Source of the DNA: Histomonas meleagridis
Taxonomy: Eukaryota > Parabasalia > Tritrichomonadida > Dientamoebidae
Assembly (NCBI GenBank): GCA_020186115.1
Contig: WSYJ01000182.1
Location: 248,001-312,000 of the forward strand
Reading direction: 5' to 3'
DNA: 64,000 nt
The notes under the pieces are model-generated. The model searched no databases. It was given only the letters and a program-made list of their open reading frames with translations, and was not told where the DNA came from. A program made the position numbers and the translations under genes. Shown piece after piece: positions 9,653 to 19,793 of this stretch; positions within the stretch are counted from its first letter, which is position 1; the number at the start of each line of letters is the position of its first letter.

Positions 9653-12613
9653 TTACGACAATCTTATTTGCAGTCTGTTCATTTCCAAGTTTGTCAAATT
9701 TGATTGGACTACATTTGCAAATTCTTGATTGTTTAAAGCTCCGATCAAAAACTGTTTAACATTTAAAACTGTTTGATCTTGTAAACAAAGTTTTCTCCAT
9801 TTTCTTTGCTTATAAGAGAATAACTTTGCGAATATTAAAGTGAGTTGAGTTTGGAATCCTTCGACGTTAAATTGTGGAATTCCATTAAAGAAAATCAACG
9901 ACGAAATAATATTATCACTTTCAGCCTTTGATAAACATTGTGGAATTAGATTTAAAGCCGAAGGGAAAAATCGACCGAAACCTTCCAAATTTCCACTTAT
10001 TCTTAAAACAGAGAACAATAATGAAACAATACTTGAAATTGTTTCCCAATAATATTGTTGACCTTCGAATTGTATAGCGAATACTGATTCGAAAAGTTTT
10101 GCCAAAATTTCTTGTTGATCATTTGGTATTGTACCATTCGTTTCTATTAGACAACGTACTCCAGCTATCGGATATGGAGGATTATTCATATCGCATAGTT
10201 GTAATGTTTCGAAGAAATTACGTTGTATAGTTTTTATAAATATTGAACCAATTGCTTGATTTGCTACTGCGTAATATTCAACAATTACTCCAATACATTC
10301 GATAATTCGATTTATGTTCTTTTCTTGCATTACAGCTTGGAAATAGTTCCAAAATTGTTCGAAAGGAAATATGTTTGGAAGATATTGTGCAACAGCTGCA
10401 AAGAATCCGAAGATTTCATTTGTTAATTCAAGTTCAATGTTTTGCTCGATTTGACAATTTAATTCCATTTCAAGTCCTTGGAAACTTGTTTCAAATACTT
10501 GTTTAATAACTTCTTGTGGAATCGGGATTCCATATTTAATAAGTTTCGAAAACCCTCGAAAAGCTAATGATACAATTGATTCATTTTGATCATCGAATTT
10601 CTCTAACATTTTTACGAGTAATGCATTATGTACTTGTCCTACAACTTTCGATATAGCAATTGATGTCTTTAATGCGGATTCTTGAACTTGAATATTCTTT
10701 GAATCATAAAGATTGATTGATGCTGTATGTAATACTTGGATATATGGGGAAATTAAATTTTGTTGATAACGCACAAGTTCTTTAATTAAATCTAATGACG
10801 TTTGTTTACATTCAAGAAAAGAATCAGCAATTGGATTGTTTTCGCCAAGTGTAGTAATATCAAATTGAAGAATTTTAACAATGGAATTAAATAAAAGATT
10901 TGGATCAACAGTAAACATATCTGTAGATGAAAGGTTTCTTAATGATATCATACAACTTGTAAATAAAGATGTGTCTTCCATTTGAAGACATTGATGTATA
11001 GTTTCGAAAAATGTACCACGTAAATTTGATGTTTCATTTGGCGCATATTTTATTAAATATGAAATAGCTTCAATTCCACTTGCTTTAATTAATGGTTGTT
11101 CATTAGGATTACATGAAATCGCATTTATAAGTATTGGTAATGCTGGTTGAATAAAAATTGGAATACTTTCACCAGCTGAAACAGAAATAGCTGAAAATCC
11201 AGTAACGATTAAATATTGTAAAGGAAGTGAAACTCTTTGAGAAAGAGCTATGAATGCTTGTATTATTTGTTCAATATATTTATCATCTATTTCGATTAAA
11301 TAAAATAATTCAATGATGACTGATAAAACTGAACTAATTAATGGCTCATGATCACATTGAAGTGAAATAAAGACTGCATTAAAGAATTTGTCAAACACTT
11401 CTAAAAATGAAGTAGAATTGCGACTGATTAATTGATAAAGAATAGCAAATCCGGCTTCTTTAATACAATGGTCATTATTTCCAATACAATCAATTGCAAA
11501 ATCAAAAAAATCAAAAAAGTTTTGTGATACTAAATCAGGAATATGTTCAATAAAACTAGTAATTGCTGTAGCTGCTGCAATTATTGCACCATTTGAATCA
11601 GTTTTCACATTGTTCCAAAATACAGAATAAAAATCATTATCAGGAACACATTGGCAAATATATTCGATAGGACGAATTGTAAACATTACATCGTTCTCTT
11701 GGTCAAAGCAGTCGCCCGTTATGGATTGAGAAGCCAAAAGTAATGAAATCGCAACGACTTCGGAAAGAACACTCGAAATTGCTTGAGGATATCTTTCAAT
11801 GATGTTACAAATAAGCTCAGATAAAAGAATTTTGTTGTTCATGGAAATGGCTTGATCTAAGATAATACCAAAAATTTCCTTAAATAAGATTGTAGGATCT
11901 TCAATAAATTGATCTGTCTTAAGGATAATTTTGGAAATCTCACTGACAAGATCAGTGGAATAAGGTTGGTTGGATTTCATTGCTTGATATAATGCATTAA
12001 CCATTTCATGATAAAGAGTATTTACTATTTGTGGTAATGTGGAAATGGATGAAAGAAGTTCACTTACCATTCGAGCTCCGGATTGTATGATAGGCATTGA
12101 TGTAGATTTTAAGGCTAATTGTCCTTGCGTGCATAGAAATTCAAAAATTGGTGCAACAATTTCTAATGGTAGATAGGGGATTATGGAAGGGATAATAGTA
12201 AAGAATAATTCGTACTTTGATTCTGTTGGATCAATTGTTAAAGATTTGATAAACTCAATTAATTCTCCCCACCTATCACAACAAGATCGAAACACAGGAT
12301 CAAGTGCATTAATAATAAGATGTCTAACTGTGTATTCTTGTTCGTTTGATAATAAAATAATGAATTGATTAAGAAATTGTTGAAAATGCTCTGATTGTAA
12401 AATAATTTCCCAGCAATTTATAAGTGTATATTTTAATCCAATGGCAGCTGCATTCCGAATTGATGGATGCGTTGATGGAACCAATAAAGAAATTAATAGA
12501 ACAACAGTTTCTGGGTTTTGATAAATTACAACTAGTTCTTGCGCAGCAGCATTAACAATATTTTGATCTGGAATTAATGTTTGTTCATATAAAGTTTTTA
12601 GATGTTCTACCAT
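9653..12613 (-). CDS. Importin/karyopherin-beta family protein (importin-4/5, Kap123-like)
   Basis: 986 aa of alpha-helical HEAT repeats. A nuclear transport receptor that binds Ran-GTP and carries cargo (ribosomal proteins or histones for the Kap123/importin-4 group) through the pore. The N-terminus (VEHLKTLYEQTLIPDQNIVNAAAQEL) and the following HPSIRNAAAIGLKYTL pattern fit an importin-beta N-terminal domain (first two HEAT repeats). Later SLAFRGFSKLIKYG and similar helices repeat at roughly 40-residue spacing. The length (about 1,000 aa) suits importin-4/5. The exact paralogue is not certain. It has a divergent promoter shared with the coiled-coil gene at 12694, with only 80 bp between the two ATGs. 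The gene ends 52 bp from L37. Confidence 0.82.
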   Translation of the reverse strand: MVEHLKTLYEQTLIPDQNIVNAAAQELVVIYQNPETVVLLISLLVPSTHPSIRNAAAIGLKYTLINCWEIILQSEHFQQFLNQFIILLSNEQEYTVRHLIINALDPVFRSCCDRWGELIEFIKSLTIDPTESKYELFFTIIPSIIPYLPLEIVAPIFEFLCTQGQLALKSTSMPIIQSGARMVSELLSSISTLPQIVNTLYHEMVNALYQAMKSNQPYSTDLVSEISKIILKTDQFIEDPTILFKEIFGIILDQAISMNNKILLSELICNIIERYPQAISSVLSEVVAISLLLASQSITGDCFDQENDVMFTIRPIEYICQCVPDNDFYSVFWNNVKTDSNGAIIAAATAITSFIEHIPDLVSQNFFDFFDFAIDCIGNNDHCIKEAGFAILYQLISRNSTSFLEVFDKFFNAVFISLQCDHEPLISSVLSVIIELFYLIEIDDKYIEQIIQAFIALSQRVSLPLQYLIVTGFSAISVSAGESIPIFIQPALPILINAISCNPNEQPLIKASGIEAISYLIKYAPNETSNLRGTFFETIHQCLQMEDTSLFTSCMISLRNLSSTDMFTVDPNLLFNSIVKILQFDITTLGENNPIADSFLECKQTSLDLIKELVRYQQNLISPYIQVLHTASINLYDSKNIQVQESALKTSIAISKVVGQVHNALLVKMLEKFDDQNESIVSLAFRGFSKLIKYGIPIPQEVIKQVFETSFQGLEMELNCQIEQNIELELTNEIFGFFAAVAQYLPNIFPFEQFWNYFQAVMQEKNINRIIECIGVIVEYYAVANQAIGSIFIKTIQRNFFETLQLCDMNNPPYPIAGVRCLIETNGTIPNDQQEILAKLFESVFAIQFEGQQYYWETISSIVSLLFSVLRISGNLEGFGRFFPSALNLIPQCLSKAESDNIISSLIFFNGIPQFNVEGFQTQLTLIFAKLFSYKQRKWRKLCLQDQTVLNVKQFLIGALNNQEFANVVQSNLTNLEMNRLQIRLS

Positions 12614-12642
12614 TAGATCTTAAAATCTTGGTCGAGCATAAT

Positions 12643-12671
12643 AAACGGTCATTTAATAAACGGTTTCACTT
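12643..12671. promoter_or_regulatory. Bidirectional promoter with two Myb-like sites and an initiator
   Basis: Between two ATGs only 80 bp apart lie AAACGGTCA (12643-12651) and AAACGGTTT (12658-12666), spaced 15 bp start to start. The second overlaps TCACTTATA (from 12666), an initiator-like sequence for the rightward gene. Confidence 0.55.
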
Positions 12672-12693
12672 ATACTTTTAACGTACAAAATAT

Positions 12694-13902
12694 ATGCAAG
12701 AAAATGATATTGATTTACAAAGAATTTGTGATGAATACCAAAAAGATAATGAAAAATTACACTTAAGAGTAAAAGAACTCGAAAAACAAATTTCAACAGG
12801 AACTAATGAAATCAAAATTCAAAACAGAAATCTAAGACAAAGAATTTCAGAATTAGAGGGAAGTCAGAAATCTTTAGAAGATTATCAACGTTTACAGGAA
12901 GAATATGTTAGTTATGTCAATAAGGCTAAACAAAATGAAAAAGAATTATTAGAACAAATTGATTTTCTTCAAAACGAAAATGAAATACTAAAAAATAGAA
13001 ATCACAATGCTCTTTTATGGGATAATAACGAAAGAAGAAATGCATCAATTAACTCTGTATTAAGATCTCTATGTTTTGCCTATAAACAAGGGAAAGGCGT
13101 TGAAGAAGCATTTAACAATTTTGCTGCTATCATTGCACCTGAAATTCTTGTTAAACATGATGTTCAATCTAAACCAACAAATATATCCCAAAATAATGAA
13201 ATTGAAGAATTAAAAAAAGAATTAAAAGAATTAAAGTCCAAAGTTAATACACACCGAAAATCAAATATTCCAACATCAAGACTTGGAATTCCATCAACAC
13301 AACCAAAAATAAGAGAACTTGAACAACAAATATCACAACAACAAACAAAAATTACAGAAATTCAAAAAGAAAACACAAACTTAAGAAATCGATCTAAAGA
13401 AAGAAGTACCAAAATTAAAGAATTAAAAGAGCAGCTTGTTAAATCCCAAGATACAATATCAGAAGAAAGAAGAAAACATCAAATTGAAATAGCCAACATA
13501 ACAATTGAAAGAGATGAATTATCATTAAAAGTGAAATCTTTGCAAGAAACAAACACAGAAAACGAAAACATTAAAAGCGAATATGAAAAGATTAAAGCAA
13601 AAGCTGAAAAATTAGAAAAAGAAAATAAAGAACTTAAAAAACCTAAAAAAACTGGAATCGACGCATTTGATGATGTCTTAAATGCAATATCAATGATGGA
13701 AGTAGATATACAACAAAGAAAATTGGCTCTTAACAGAATGGCAATGGAATTACAAGATAAATTTGAAGAAGAAAAAAGATTAATGGAAAATCAGCATAAA
13801 ATCGAAATTGAAGATAAGAATCAAAAGTTAAAAAGGCTTAAAAAAGAATTTGAAGCAATTCTTTCTGATTTAGAAAGAAGTAAAAAGAATAAGCGAAAAT
13901 AA
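12694..13902 (+). CDS. Coiled-coil protein (402 aa), unknown function
   Basis: Almost wholly heptad-repeat sequence rich in Glu, Lys, Gln, Asn and Leu. Coiled coils run over residues about 10-110 and about 170-400. They are broken by a short globular-looking stretch (LLWDNNERRNASINSVLRSLC...EEAFNNFAAIIAPEILVKH, about residues 102-153) and by a Pro/Ser/Arg linker (SNIPTSRLGIPSTQPK, about 187-204). The C-terminus is basic (SKKNKRK). Such proteins in trichomonads usually belong to cytoskeleton or Golgi-tether groups, but I cannot place this one. Start: first ATG after an initiator-like TCACTT (12666). Divergent from the importin gene. Stop TAATC. Confidence 0.75.
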   Translation: MQENDIDLQRICDEYQKDNEKLHLRVKELEKQISTGTNEIKIQNRNLRQRISELEGSQKSLEDYQRLQEEYVSYVNKAKQNEKELLEQIDFLQNENEILKNRNHNALLWDNNERRNASINSVLRSLCFAYKQGKGVEEAFNNFAAIIAPEILVKHDVQSKPTNISQNNEIEELKKELKELKSKVNTHRKSNIPTSRLGIPSTQPKIRELEQQISQQQTKITEIQKENTNLRNRSKERSTKIKELKEQLVKSQDTISEERRKHQIEIANITIERDELSLKVKSLQETNTENENIKSEYEKIKAKAEKLEKENKELKKPKKTGIDAFDDVLNAISMMEVDIQQRKLALNRMAMELQDKFEEEKRLMENQHKIEIEDKNQKLKRLKKEFEAILSDLERSKKNKRK

Positions 13903-14858
13903 TCTTAATAAAATATTTGTATTGTTTTATAAATATTTACAAAATTATAATTAAATATACTTGAATAGTTGAAATTAATATCTTGTTATTGATAATGATT
14001 CGTATCTTTACTTTTAATATTTCATTATAAGAAGATCATTTGTGTATATTTTTTTTCCTCAAATACTTAAATTTGATTCATATATCCAATAAATTTATGT
14101 ATATGTAAATGTGATTTTTTAATTAAATAGATATCATCTCATATGTTAATTTTAAATATATATAAAAGCAAAATTTTGAGACTGACTAAAAATTTATTTT
14201 TGAAGTTAATGTAATTAACATGTACATACAATGTTATATATAATTTCACAGTTCATTCCAAGTAAATATATTTTAAGTTATTAACATGTTTATTAAATAA
14301 TTTTGGATACTTTTTAAAAAAATTGCACATGAGTTTTCATTTTTTTTGGAAATCTCAATTTTTTTTTTTTGGATTTGCCAATATAGTGAGAATTGCAGAA
14401 TATATAACATTCATCAGTTTAACCTTTTCTAATACTGAGCATTCTATAGAATCTATTTTACTTCTATGAAAAAAATTTTAGCTGCCATTTTTAAGCTTGG
14501 CATATCTTGTTGAATGAAAGTGTAATTTAAAAAAAAATATTTTTGGCTTAGAGAATCAGCTGATTAATTTTTTCAATTTTTCATAAGAAATCATTTTTTA
14601 TGGACACTATTTTGTTTCTTTAATATAATACATACTGTAATCATATGTTCTGAATATAGACTCTATTAACCCATTTTAAATAAAGATAAATTCGTCTGAA
14701 AAAAATAAAAACGTTAAGTCACTTCACATTAACTGCCTCTTTTGCAACAAATACTTCCAAATCATCATTCTAAAACAAAGGAAGTTCCGCCTGCTTTAAC
14801 CATTAATCCAAAATGGAAGCCTCTGAAAAATGACCTTATTTCTCATATTTATTTTTTA
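13903..14858. other. AT-rich intergenic DNA before ankyrin gene
   Basis: No RNA or coding feature is recognised up to about 14742. From 14742 an open frame continuous with the ankyrin gene begins at a TTG with an upstream in-frame stop at 14730-14732, so part of this stretch may be leader or an unrecognised first exon. A second-frame ATG at 14812 reads M-E-A-S-E-K-stop. Confidence 0.4.
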
Positions 14859-16038
14859 ATGACTCGATTTGAATTCGAAGCACTTCATCAATTATTTCTA
14901 AGCAATAGTTCCATAAATTTTTCTCTATCTACATATTCATTTCCGTATTTTTTCTTTCTAATTTCATAGATCTCAATTATTAGGAAAACCATTTTCCAAT
15001 TTTTGCAATTCTCCTTTATCTCCACTTTTACTTCCATTAGACAACATTACTCTTTTACATGTAGCCTCTATTCTTGGCTCACTTGAACTTTTTTATTTCA
15101 TTCAATCCGAACTTCACATATCAATTGACTGTTTATCAGCCGATTCATATACACCCCTTCATTATGCGTGTATAACAGGTTCGATTGAAATTGTTTCTTA
15201 TATTCTTTCAAATAATCCCGAACTTTCAAATTCTGTTTCCAACAATAACATAACATTCACGCCGTTATATTTAGCAACCAAATCAAAATCAGCCGAAATT
15301 GTTCGGATTCTTTTGGAAAATGGCGCAACAACTTCCAATGATGTTAATTTCGAGAAAACGCCAATTTACCAAACGATTTTACTTAACGACTTCGAAAGTT
15401 TCGAACTATTAATAAATTTTTATCCGAAATATAAAAACGAAATGTTGAAAGTGGCAATCATTAATAATAACATAAAAACACTGAAATATTTACTCGAAAT
15501 GAACAAACCGACAAAAAACGAAAATGATTTACTATACTATGCGTGTTTCTTGTCGAATGTGGAAGCTGTTAGAGTGTTATGTAATTATAACTGTTTGGAC
15601 GAAAACGAATTCGATGAACTTTTTCCTGTTCATTTGATGTGCCTGTCGAAAAATTTGGAAATCGCAAAATTGATTTTGAAAAAAAATATCGACGTTAATA
15701 AAGTAGATAAAAATGGTTTCACTGGACCTCACTATATGATTAACGCAGGTTCTGATGTGTTTATAGGGATAATGATGTTGTTATTGTCAAATGGATTTGA
15801 TGTAAATAATATTAATGCCGTTTCAGTCCTGAGCGAATGTTGTTTGTGTTACCCATGTGATTCGAAAAAGATCATTTGGTTGGTAAATAATGGGTTTTCG
15901 ACAGATGAAAAATTGAAAATTAATAATGATGAAATGACCATTCTTCAGTTCTTGGAAAAATCCAACCCTGAAGTATATACAAAAATTGTACATGAAAATG
16001 ACAGTAAGCATGATATTTTGGAAACAAACTTTGAATGA
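14859..16038 (+). CDS. Ankyrin-repeat protein with one 25-nt intron
   Basis: Two reading frames (up to 14944, and 14970-16038) are joined into one 384-codon frame by removing 14945-14969, a GT...AG sequence of 25 nt; the spliced length is an exact multiple of three. Across the junction the protein reads STYSFP+SQLLGKPFSN. Ankyrin repeats follow: ITLLHVASILGSLELFYFI, YTPLHYACITGSIEIVSYIL, FTPLYLATKSKSAEIVRILLENGA, TPIYQTILLNDFESFELLI and further degenerate copies to about residue 350. It is a typical trichomonad ankyrin protein; partner unknown. Start: the first in-frame ATG is at 14859. The frame is open back to a TTG at 14742, so the start or an upstream exon is uncertain. The region 15000-15300 is codingly clear but would be missed if the intron is not recognised. 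Confidence 0.75.
14945..14969 (+). other. Candidate ultra-short (25 nt) spliceosomal intron
   Basis: Begins GTATTTTTTC and ends TCTAATTTCATAG. A possible branch A lies in CTAAT, 9-10 nt before the 3' AG. Removal joins TTTCC to ATCTCAATT and restores the ankyrin frame without adding or losing a residue in a conserved block. It shares the short TAA-then-CAG/TAG ending with the 23-nt intron in the Rab gene. Confidence 0.7.
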
Positions 16039-16266
16039 TCTTTAGTTAAAACTTGTATTGTATATTAAATCAAACTGTGACCAAAAAAATTACTTTGTGT
16101 TTATTCTGAGTTCACAATCAGTAATGAGCTGTATATTCTGAAAGCAAAAATCGAATTCGATGATTTGAAACAGGCTCAGTCAAACGTGAAAAATAAATTA
16201 AACGTCTGTAACACTCTCAGAAAAATTGTGATAAAAGTGTATAAACCGCCTTTACGTTTAGAATTT

Positions 16267-16275
16267 TCATTTTTA
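16267..16275 (+). promoter_or_regulatory. Initiator-like TCATTTTTA
   Basis: The A at 16269 lies 10 nt before the ATG at 16279, matching the initiator spacing of alpha-actinin and ankyrin gene C. A GCCTTTACG stretch lies about 15 nt further upstream. Confidence 0.5.
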
Positions 16276-16278
16276 TAA

Positions 16279-16542
16279 ATGTCAACACCACAAAAGGGAG
16301 CTTCAGCAGCACAAACACCTATCAAGACACCAGTTACTCCCAAATATCCTAAAAAGGAACAGAGTTCCCCAATCAAAAAATATCTTCCATTGGCCATTAT
16401 CTTAGTCATAGCAATTCTTGGCGCTCTTATTCTCAAAAAGAAGACTGACGATAAGAAGTTCTTGATAATTTATGCAGCAGTAGCTTTGGTTATCTTTGTT
16501 TTGGCATCATTCAAACTTTTAAAGAAACAAAAGACAGATTAA
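16279..16542 (+). CDS. Small two-TM membrane protein (87 aa)
   Basis: Family not recognised. The N-terminal 35 residues are rich in Pro, Thr, Lys and Gln (repeated T-P phrases), then two hydrophobic segments at about residues 36-52 and 61-80 are joined by a charged KKKTDDKK loop. A short KKQKTD tail resembles an ER-retrieval dilysine-type end but is not a strict KKXX. Good initiator TCATTTTTA at 16267 gives a 10-nt leader. The stop is TAAA. The small hydrophobic hairpin could be a tail-anchored or ER-shaping protein; that is only a guess. Confidence 0.65.
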   Translation: MSTPQKGASAAQTPIKTPVTPKYPKKEQSSPIKKYLPLAIILVIAILGALILKKKTDDKKFLIIYAAVALVIFVLASFKLLKKQKTD

Positions 16543-17098
16543 ATGATAATATATCTTATTTTCTTTTCTTTTTGATAATTGTGATTAAGTGTTTTCTGTA
16601 AAATTAAAATATTAATGAATTGATTAAATCAATTAATTTCATATTCTTTATTGCACCAACATGCTTTATTAAACCTAATGACTATTTCAAAGTAAGACAG
16701 CTTCATTTTGTAAATGACTCTATCATTTGAAAAAATTTAATCAAATAATCTACAAAATTCACATATGATCCTAATATACCACAATAACCTCATGATTGCA
16801 ATCTGTCTTTGTGGGCACGTCAAAAAACTATGATAGAAATCTCATTTACATGCAATATCTTTTCTGATAAATTTTTGCTTTTTCATGTCATAATGCAAAA
16901 ACAAGATTTCCTTATCATAAGTTAATCCATGTTGAATCCAAAAAAGAAGTTTTGTCATAACAAATGTTAATCAATTTTTTCAATTTTTATTGAATCGATT
17001 AATTTTTCTTTTCTAAATGGTTTTAAACAAAACATTATAAACGAATAAAAGAAAAGTTTTACTAAATGCAAATTCTATAATTTTCTGTCATTTTTCAC
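16543..17098. other. Convergent AT-rich intergenic DNA
   Basis: Between the small TM gene and the 3' end of the repeat surface gene. No recognisable feature. Confidence 0.5.
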
Positions 17099-18910
17099 TC
17101 ATGCAATTTCAAGATGAGAGAACTCAAATGCGTCATCTCCGAGTATCTCACGCGTATACTCTGGATTCTCCTCTTCGTTAACTGTGGAACAATATATGTA
17201 CACGCCGAATGCAATGCCGAGTGAAACAAACACGATAGCAATGAACGCAAACACACCCGAGTGGTCGTGGCGCGCGGCAGAGGAAGAAGCTTCGGAACGT
17301 GGACTTTCGCTTGGTTCTGATGAGCTTTGACTTGTGAGCTCTGACTGAGCGCTTTGACTTTCTGACTGAGGACTTTCGTTTGTTGACTCTGATACTGAAC
17401 TTTGGTGTGTTGATTCTGACTGAGGACTTTCGTTTGTTGATTCAGCAATTGAACTTTGGTGTGTTGATTCTGACTGAGGACTTTCGTTTGTTGACTCTGA
17501 TACTGAACTTTGGTGTATTGATTCTGACTGAGGACTTTCATTTGTCGTTTCTGCAACTGAACTTTGGTGTGTTGATTCTGACTGAGAACTTTCGTTTGTT
17601 GACTCTGATACTGAACTTTGGTGTGTTGATTCTGATTGAGGACTTTCGTTTGTTGACTCTGATACTGAACTTTGGTGTGTTGATTCTGATTGAGGACTTT
17701 CGTTTGTTGATTCAGCAATTGAACTTTGGTGTGTTGATTCTGACTGAGGACTTTCGTTTGTTGACTCTGATACTGAACTTTGGTGTATTGATTCTGACTG
17801 AGGACTTTCATTTGTCGTTTCTGCAACTGAACTTTGGTGTGTTGATTCTGATTGAGGACTTTCGTTTGTTGACTCTGATACTGAACTTTGGTGTATTGAT
17901 TCTGACTGAGGACTTTCATTTGTCGTTTCTGCAACTGAACTTTGGTGTGTTGATTCTGACTGAGGACTTTCGTTTGTTGACTCTGATACTGAACTTTGGT
18001 GTATTGATTCTGACTGAGGACTTTCATTTGTCGTTTCTGCAACTGAACTTTGGTGTGTTGATTCTGACTGAGGACTTTCGTTTGTTGATTCAGCAATTGA
18101 ACTTTGGTGTGTTGATTCTGATTGAGGACTTTCGTTTGTTGACTCTGATACTGAACTTTGGTGTATTGATTCTGACTGAGGACTTTCATTTGTCGTTTCT
18201 GCAACTGAACTTTGGTGTGTTGATTCTGACTGAGGACTTTCGTTTGTTGATTCAGCAATTGAACTTTGGTGTGTTGATTCTGACTGAGGACTTTGGTGTG
18301 TTGATTCAGCAATTGAACTTTGGTGTGTTGATTCTGACTGAGGACTTTGGTGTGTTGATTCTGATTGAGGACTTTCGTTTGTTGACTCTGATACTGAACT
18401 TTGGTGTATTGATTCTGACTGAGGACTTTCATTTGTCGTTTCTGCAACTGAACTTTGATGTGTTGGTTCTGGCTGAGGACTTTCATTTGTTGATTCAGCA
18501 ATTGAACTTTGGTGTGTTGATTCTGATTGAGTGTTTTGGATTTCTGATTCTGATTGAGGACTTTCGTTTGTTGATTCAGCAACTGAACTTTGGTGTGTTG
18601 ATTCTGACTGAGGGCTTTCATTTGTTGACTCTGAAACTGAAATTTGACTTGTTGATTTTGATTGTGAACTATGGTTATTTGATTGAGAATTTTGATTTGT
18701 TGGTTTAGACATACTTTTATCAACCATTCTCATTTGTGTGGTAATTAATTTAGCGGTAGTATCAATAAATACTGTTGAGTGAAATTTATCATTTATTGTA
18801 AATTTTTGAGAGGGGACATCATCCACGTTATGATCAAAAAAATGTTTTTGTTTTTTGGTGAATATATTTTGCTTTTGGTTCTGTGTTAATATAAAGAAGA
18901 AGAAAAACAT
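17099..18910 (-). CDS. Ser/Thr/Gln/Glu-repeat type I surface protein
   Basis: 603 aa. After a short hydrophobic start (MFFFFFILTQ) and a ~85-residue lead-in comes a long tandem array of an 18-residue unit (S-T-N-E-S-P-Q-S-E-S-T-H-Q-S-S-V-S/A-E), encoded by a 54-bp DNA repeat. It is followed by a Ser-rich stem (SEPSESPRSEASSSAARHDH), one strong transmembrane segment (about residues 555-575: GVFAFIAIVFVSLGIAFGVY) and an acidic cytoplasmic tail ending EFSHLEIA. The composition suggests an O-glycosylated mucin-like stalk at the cell surface. This frame is preferred over two other long open frames across the same DNA (one on each strand) because only it gives a TM segment and tail, and because the repeat length (54, divisible by 3) opens several frames by itself. 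Stop TGA. Confidence 0.7.
   Translation of the reverse strand: MFFFFFILTQNQKQNIFTKKQKHFFDHNVDDVPSQKFTINDKFHSTVFIDTTAKLITTQMRMVDKSMSKPTNQNSQSNNHSSQSKSTSQISVSESTNESPQSESTHQSSVAESTNESPQSESEIQNTQSESTHQSSIAESTNESPQPEPTHQSSVAETTNESPQSESIHQSSVSESTNESPQSESTHQSPQSESTHQSSIAESTHQSPQSESTHQSSIAESTNESPQSESTHQSSVAETTNESPQSESIHQSSVSESTNESPQSESTHQSSIAESTNESPQSESTHQSSVAETTNESPQSESIHQSSVSESTNESPQSESTHQSSVAETTNESPQSESIHQSSVSESTNESPQSESTHQSSVAETTNESPQSESIHQSSVSESTNESPQSESTHQSSIAESTNESPQSESTHQSSVSESTNESPQSESTHQSSVSESTNESSQSESTHQSSVAETTNESPQSESIHQSSVSESTNESPQSESTHQSSIAESTNESPQSESTHQSSVSESTNESPQSESQSAQSELTSQSSSEPSESPRSEASSSAARHDHSGVFAFIAIVFVSLGIAFGVYIYCSTVNEEENPEYTREILGDDAFEFSHLEIA
17340..18650 (-). repeat. 54-bp coding tandem repeat array
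   Basis: About two dozen copies of a 54-bp unit; variants differ at a few positions (V-S-E, V-A-E, I-A-E; S-T-N-E vs T-T-N-E) and several are grouped into higher-order blocks of 2-3 units. Some copies are shortened (near 18285-18360), showing unequal crossing-over in progress. Confidence 0.85.
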
Positions 18911-19068
18911 CGTAATTCACAAATTTTAGGGCACCCCATCATCATATCACTTTTGAAAATGGATTAATGATAATATGTTTTTAGTCAAATACATAATTTC
19001 AATCACGCCATTAGAAAAAAAAGAAAATGTACTGTCTAAAAAAAATATGAAGAAAAAAATGACAATGT

Positions 19069-19671
19069 TTATGCTTTTCCAAAAAGTCTACTAAAGAGTC
19101 CAACTTCAAGTTTAGTTGTGAGCATTGTTTGCAGTTCTGGTTGAATTTCTATTTTTTCTATTTTTTGTTCTTCATCTGATTCAAATGATTTCATCATATA
19201 AACAGAATCTTCTCTCCTATCTCCTTTTACAGCGTAAAAATTAGGGTATATTTTTTGACCAAAGAATCCGTTTTTCATTAGAAATTGAAATCCTTTTTGA
19301 TTTGATTTTTGAACATCGCACATAACTCTGATACAAGAAAAATGTTTCTTTAAAATTGTAAATGTAACATTAAGTAGTGCTTTGCCAAATCCACGATGTT
19401 GATATTTTTGTGCAATTCCAAATATATAAATATAACCATCTCTTGTTCCTGACATTCTACTAGCCCAAGCACAACCAGCAATAGAAACGCCAATAATCTT
19501 TTCATTATCTTTTTTCTTTGAAACAAGAACTAATGATAAGAAGTTTGGTCTTGCAAGTTGCTGATATATCGCTGAAGAGTAAGATATATTAGTAATAGAA
19601 CTATATAATTTTTCAATTTCTTTAGTTTCATCTGGTCTTAATAAACGAACAGAAAATTCTTCTTCGCTCAT
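19069..19671 (-). CDS. GNAT-family N-acetyltransferase
   Basis: 200 aa. The GNAT core is visible: an N-terminal VRLLRPDETKEIEKLYSSI strand/helix, IIGVSIAGCAW, GYIYIFGIAQKYQHRGFGKALL with the acetyl-CoA binding motif A (Q-x-x-G-x-G, here QHRGFGKALL at about residues 91-100), then IRVMCDVQKSNQKGFQFLMKNGF, the B motif with its N-x-x-x-x-x-F-x-x-x-x-G-F pattern. This is closest in style to N-terminal acetyltransferases of the NAA50/NAA60/RimI type, but the substrate cannot be read from sequence. A polar C-terminal extension (EIQPELQTMLTTKLEVGLFSRLFGKA) is outside the domain. Divergent from proteasome beta2, about 120 bp away. Stop TAAA. Confidence 0.82.
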   Translation of the reverse strand: MSEEEFSVRLLRPDETKEIEKLYSSITNISYSSAIYQQLARPNFLSLVLVSKKKDNEKIIGVSIAGCAWASRMSGTRDGYIYIFGIAQKYQHRGFGKALLNVTFTILKKHFSCIRVMCDVQKSNQKGFQFLMKNGFFGQKIYPNFYAVKGDRREDSVYMMKSFESDEEQKIEKIEIQPELQTMLTTKLEVGLFSRLFGKA

Positions 19672-19715
19672 TTCCTTTTTTTTATATCACATTTCATGGT
19701 CGTATTACTCATGAA

Positions 19716-19738
19716 GCCGTTTATTTCTTTTTTGACCA
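19716..19738. promoter_or_regulatory. Divergent promoter GNAT/proteasome beta2
   Basis: GCCGTTTATTTC followed by TTTTTTGACCA. The same CGGTTT/CCGTTT plus TGACC combination recurs before L37, PAC2, the Arb2-like gene and Mo25. Confidence 0.4.
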
Positions 19739-19793
19739 TCTTTGTCCGAACAATTTTCGAGGAGGTTTTGGAGGTTATTTATAAACCACAAAA

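Noticed and set aside
17380-18708. 442-codon plus-strand open frame and 542-codon minus frame across the repeat array
   Set aside because: Both are by-products of a 54-bp repeat free of stops in several frames. Only the 17099-18910 minus frame gives a hydrophobic start, a TM segment and a plausible tail.
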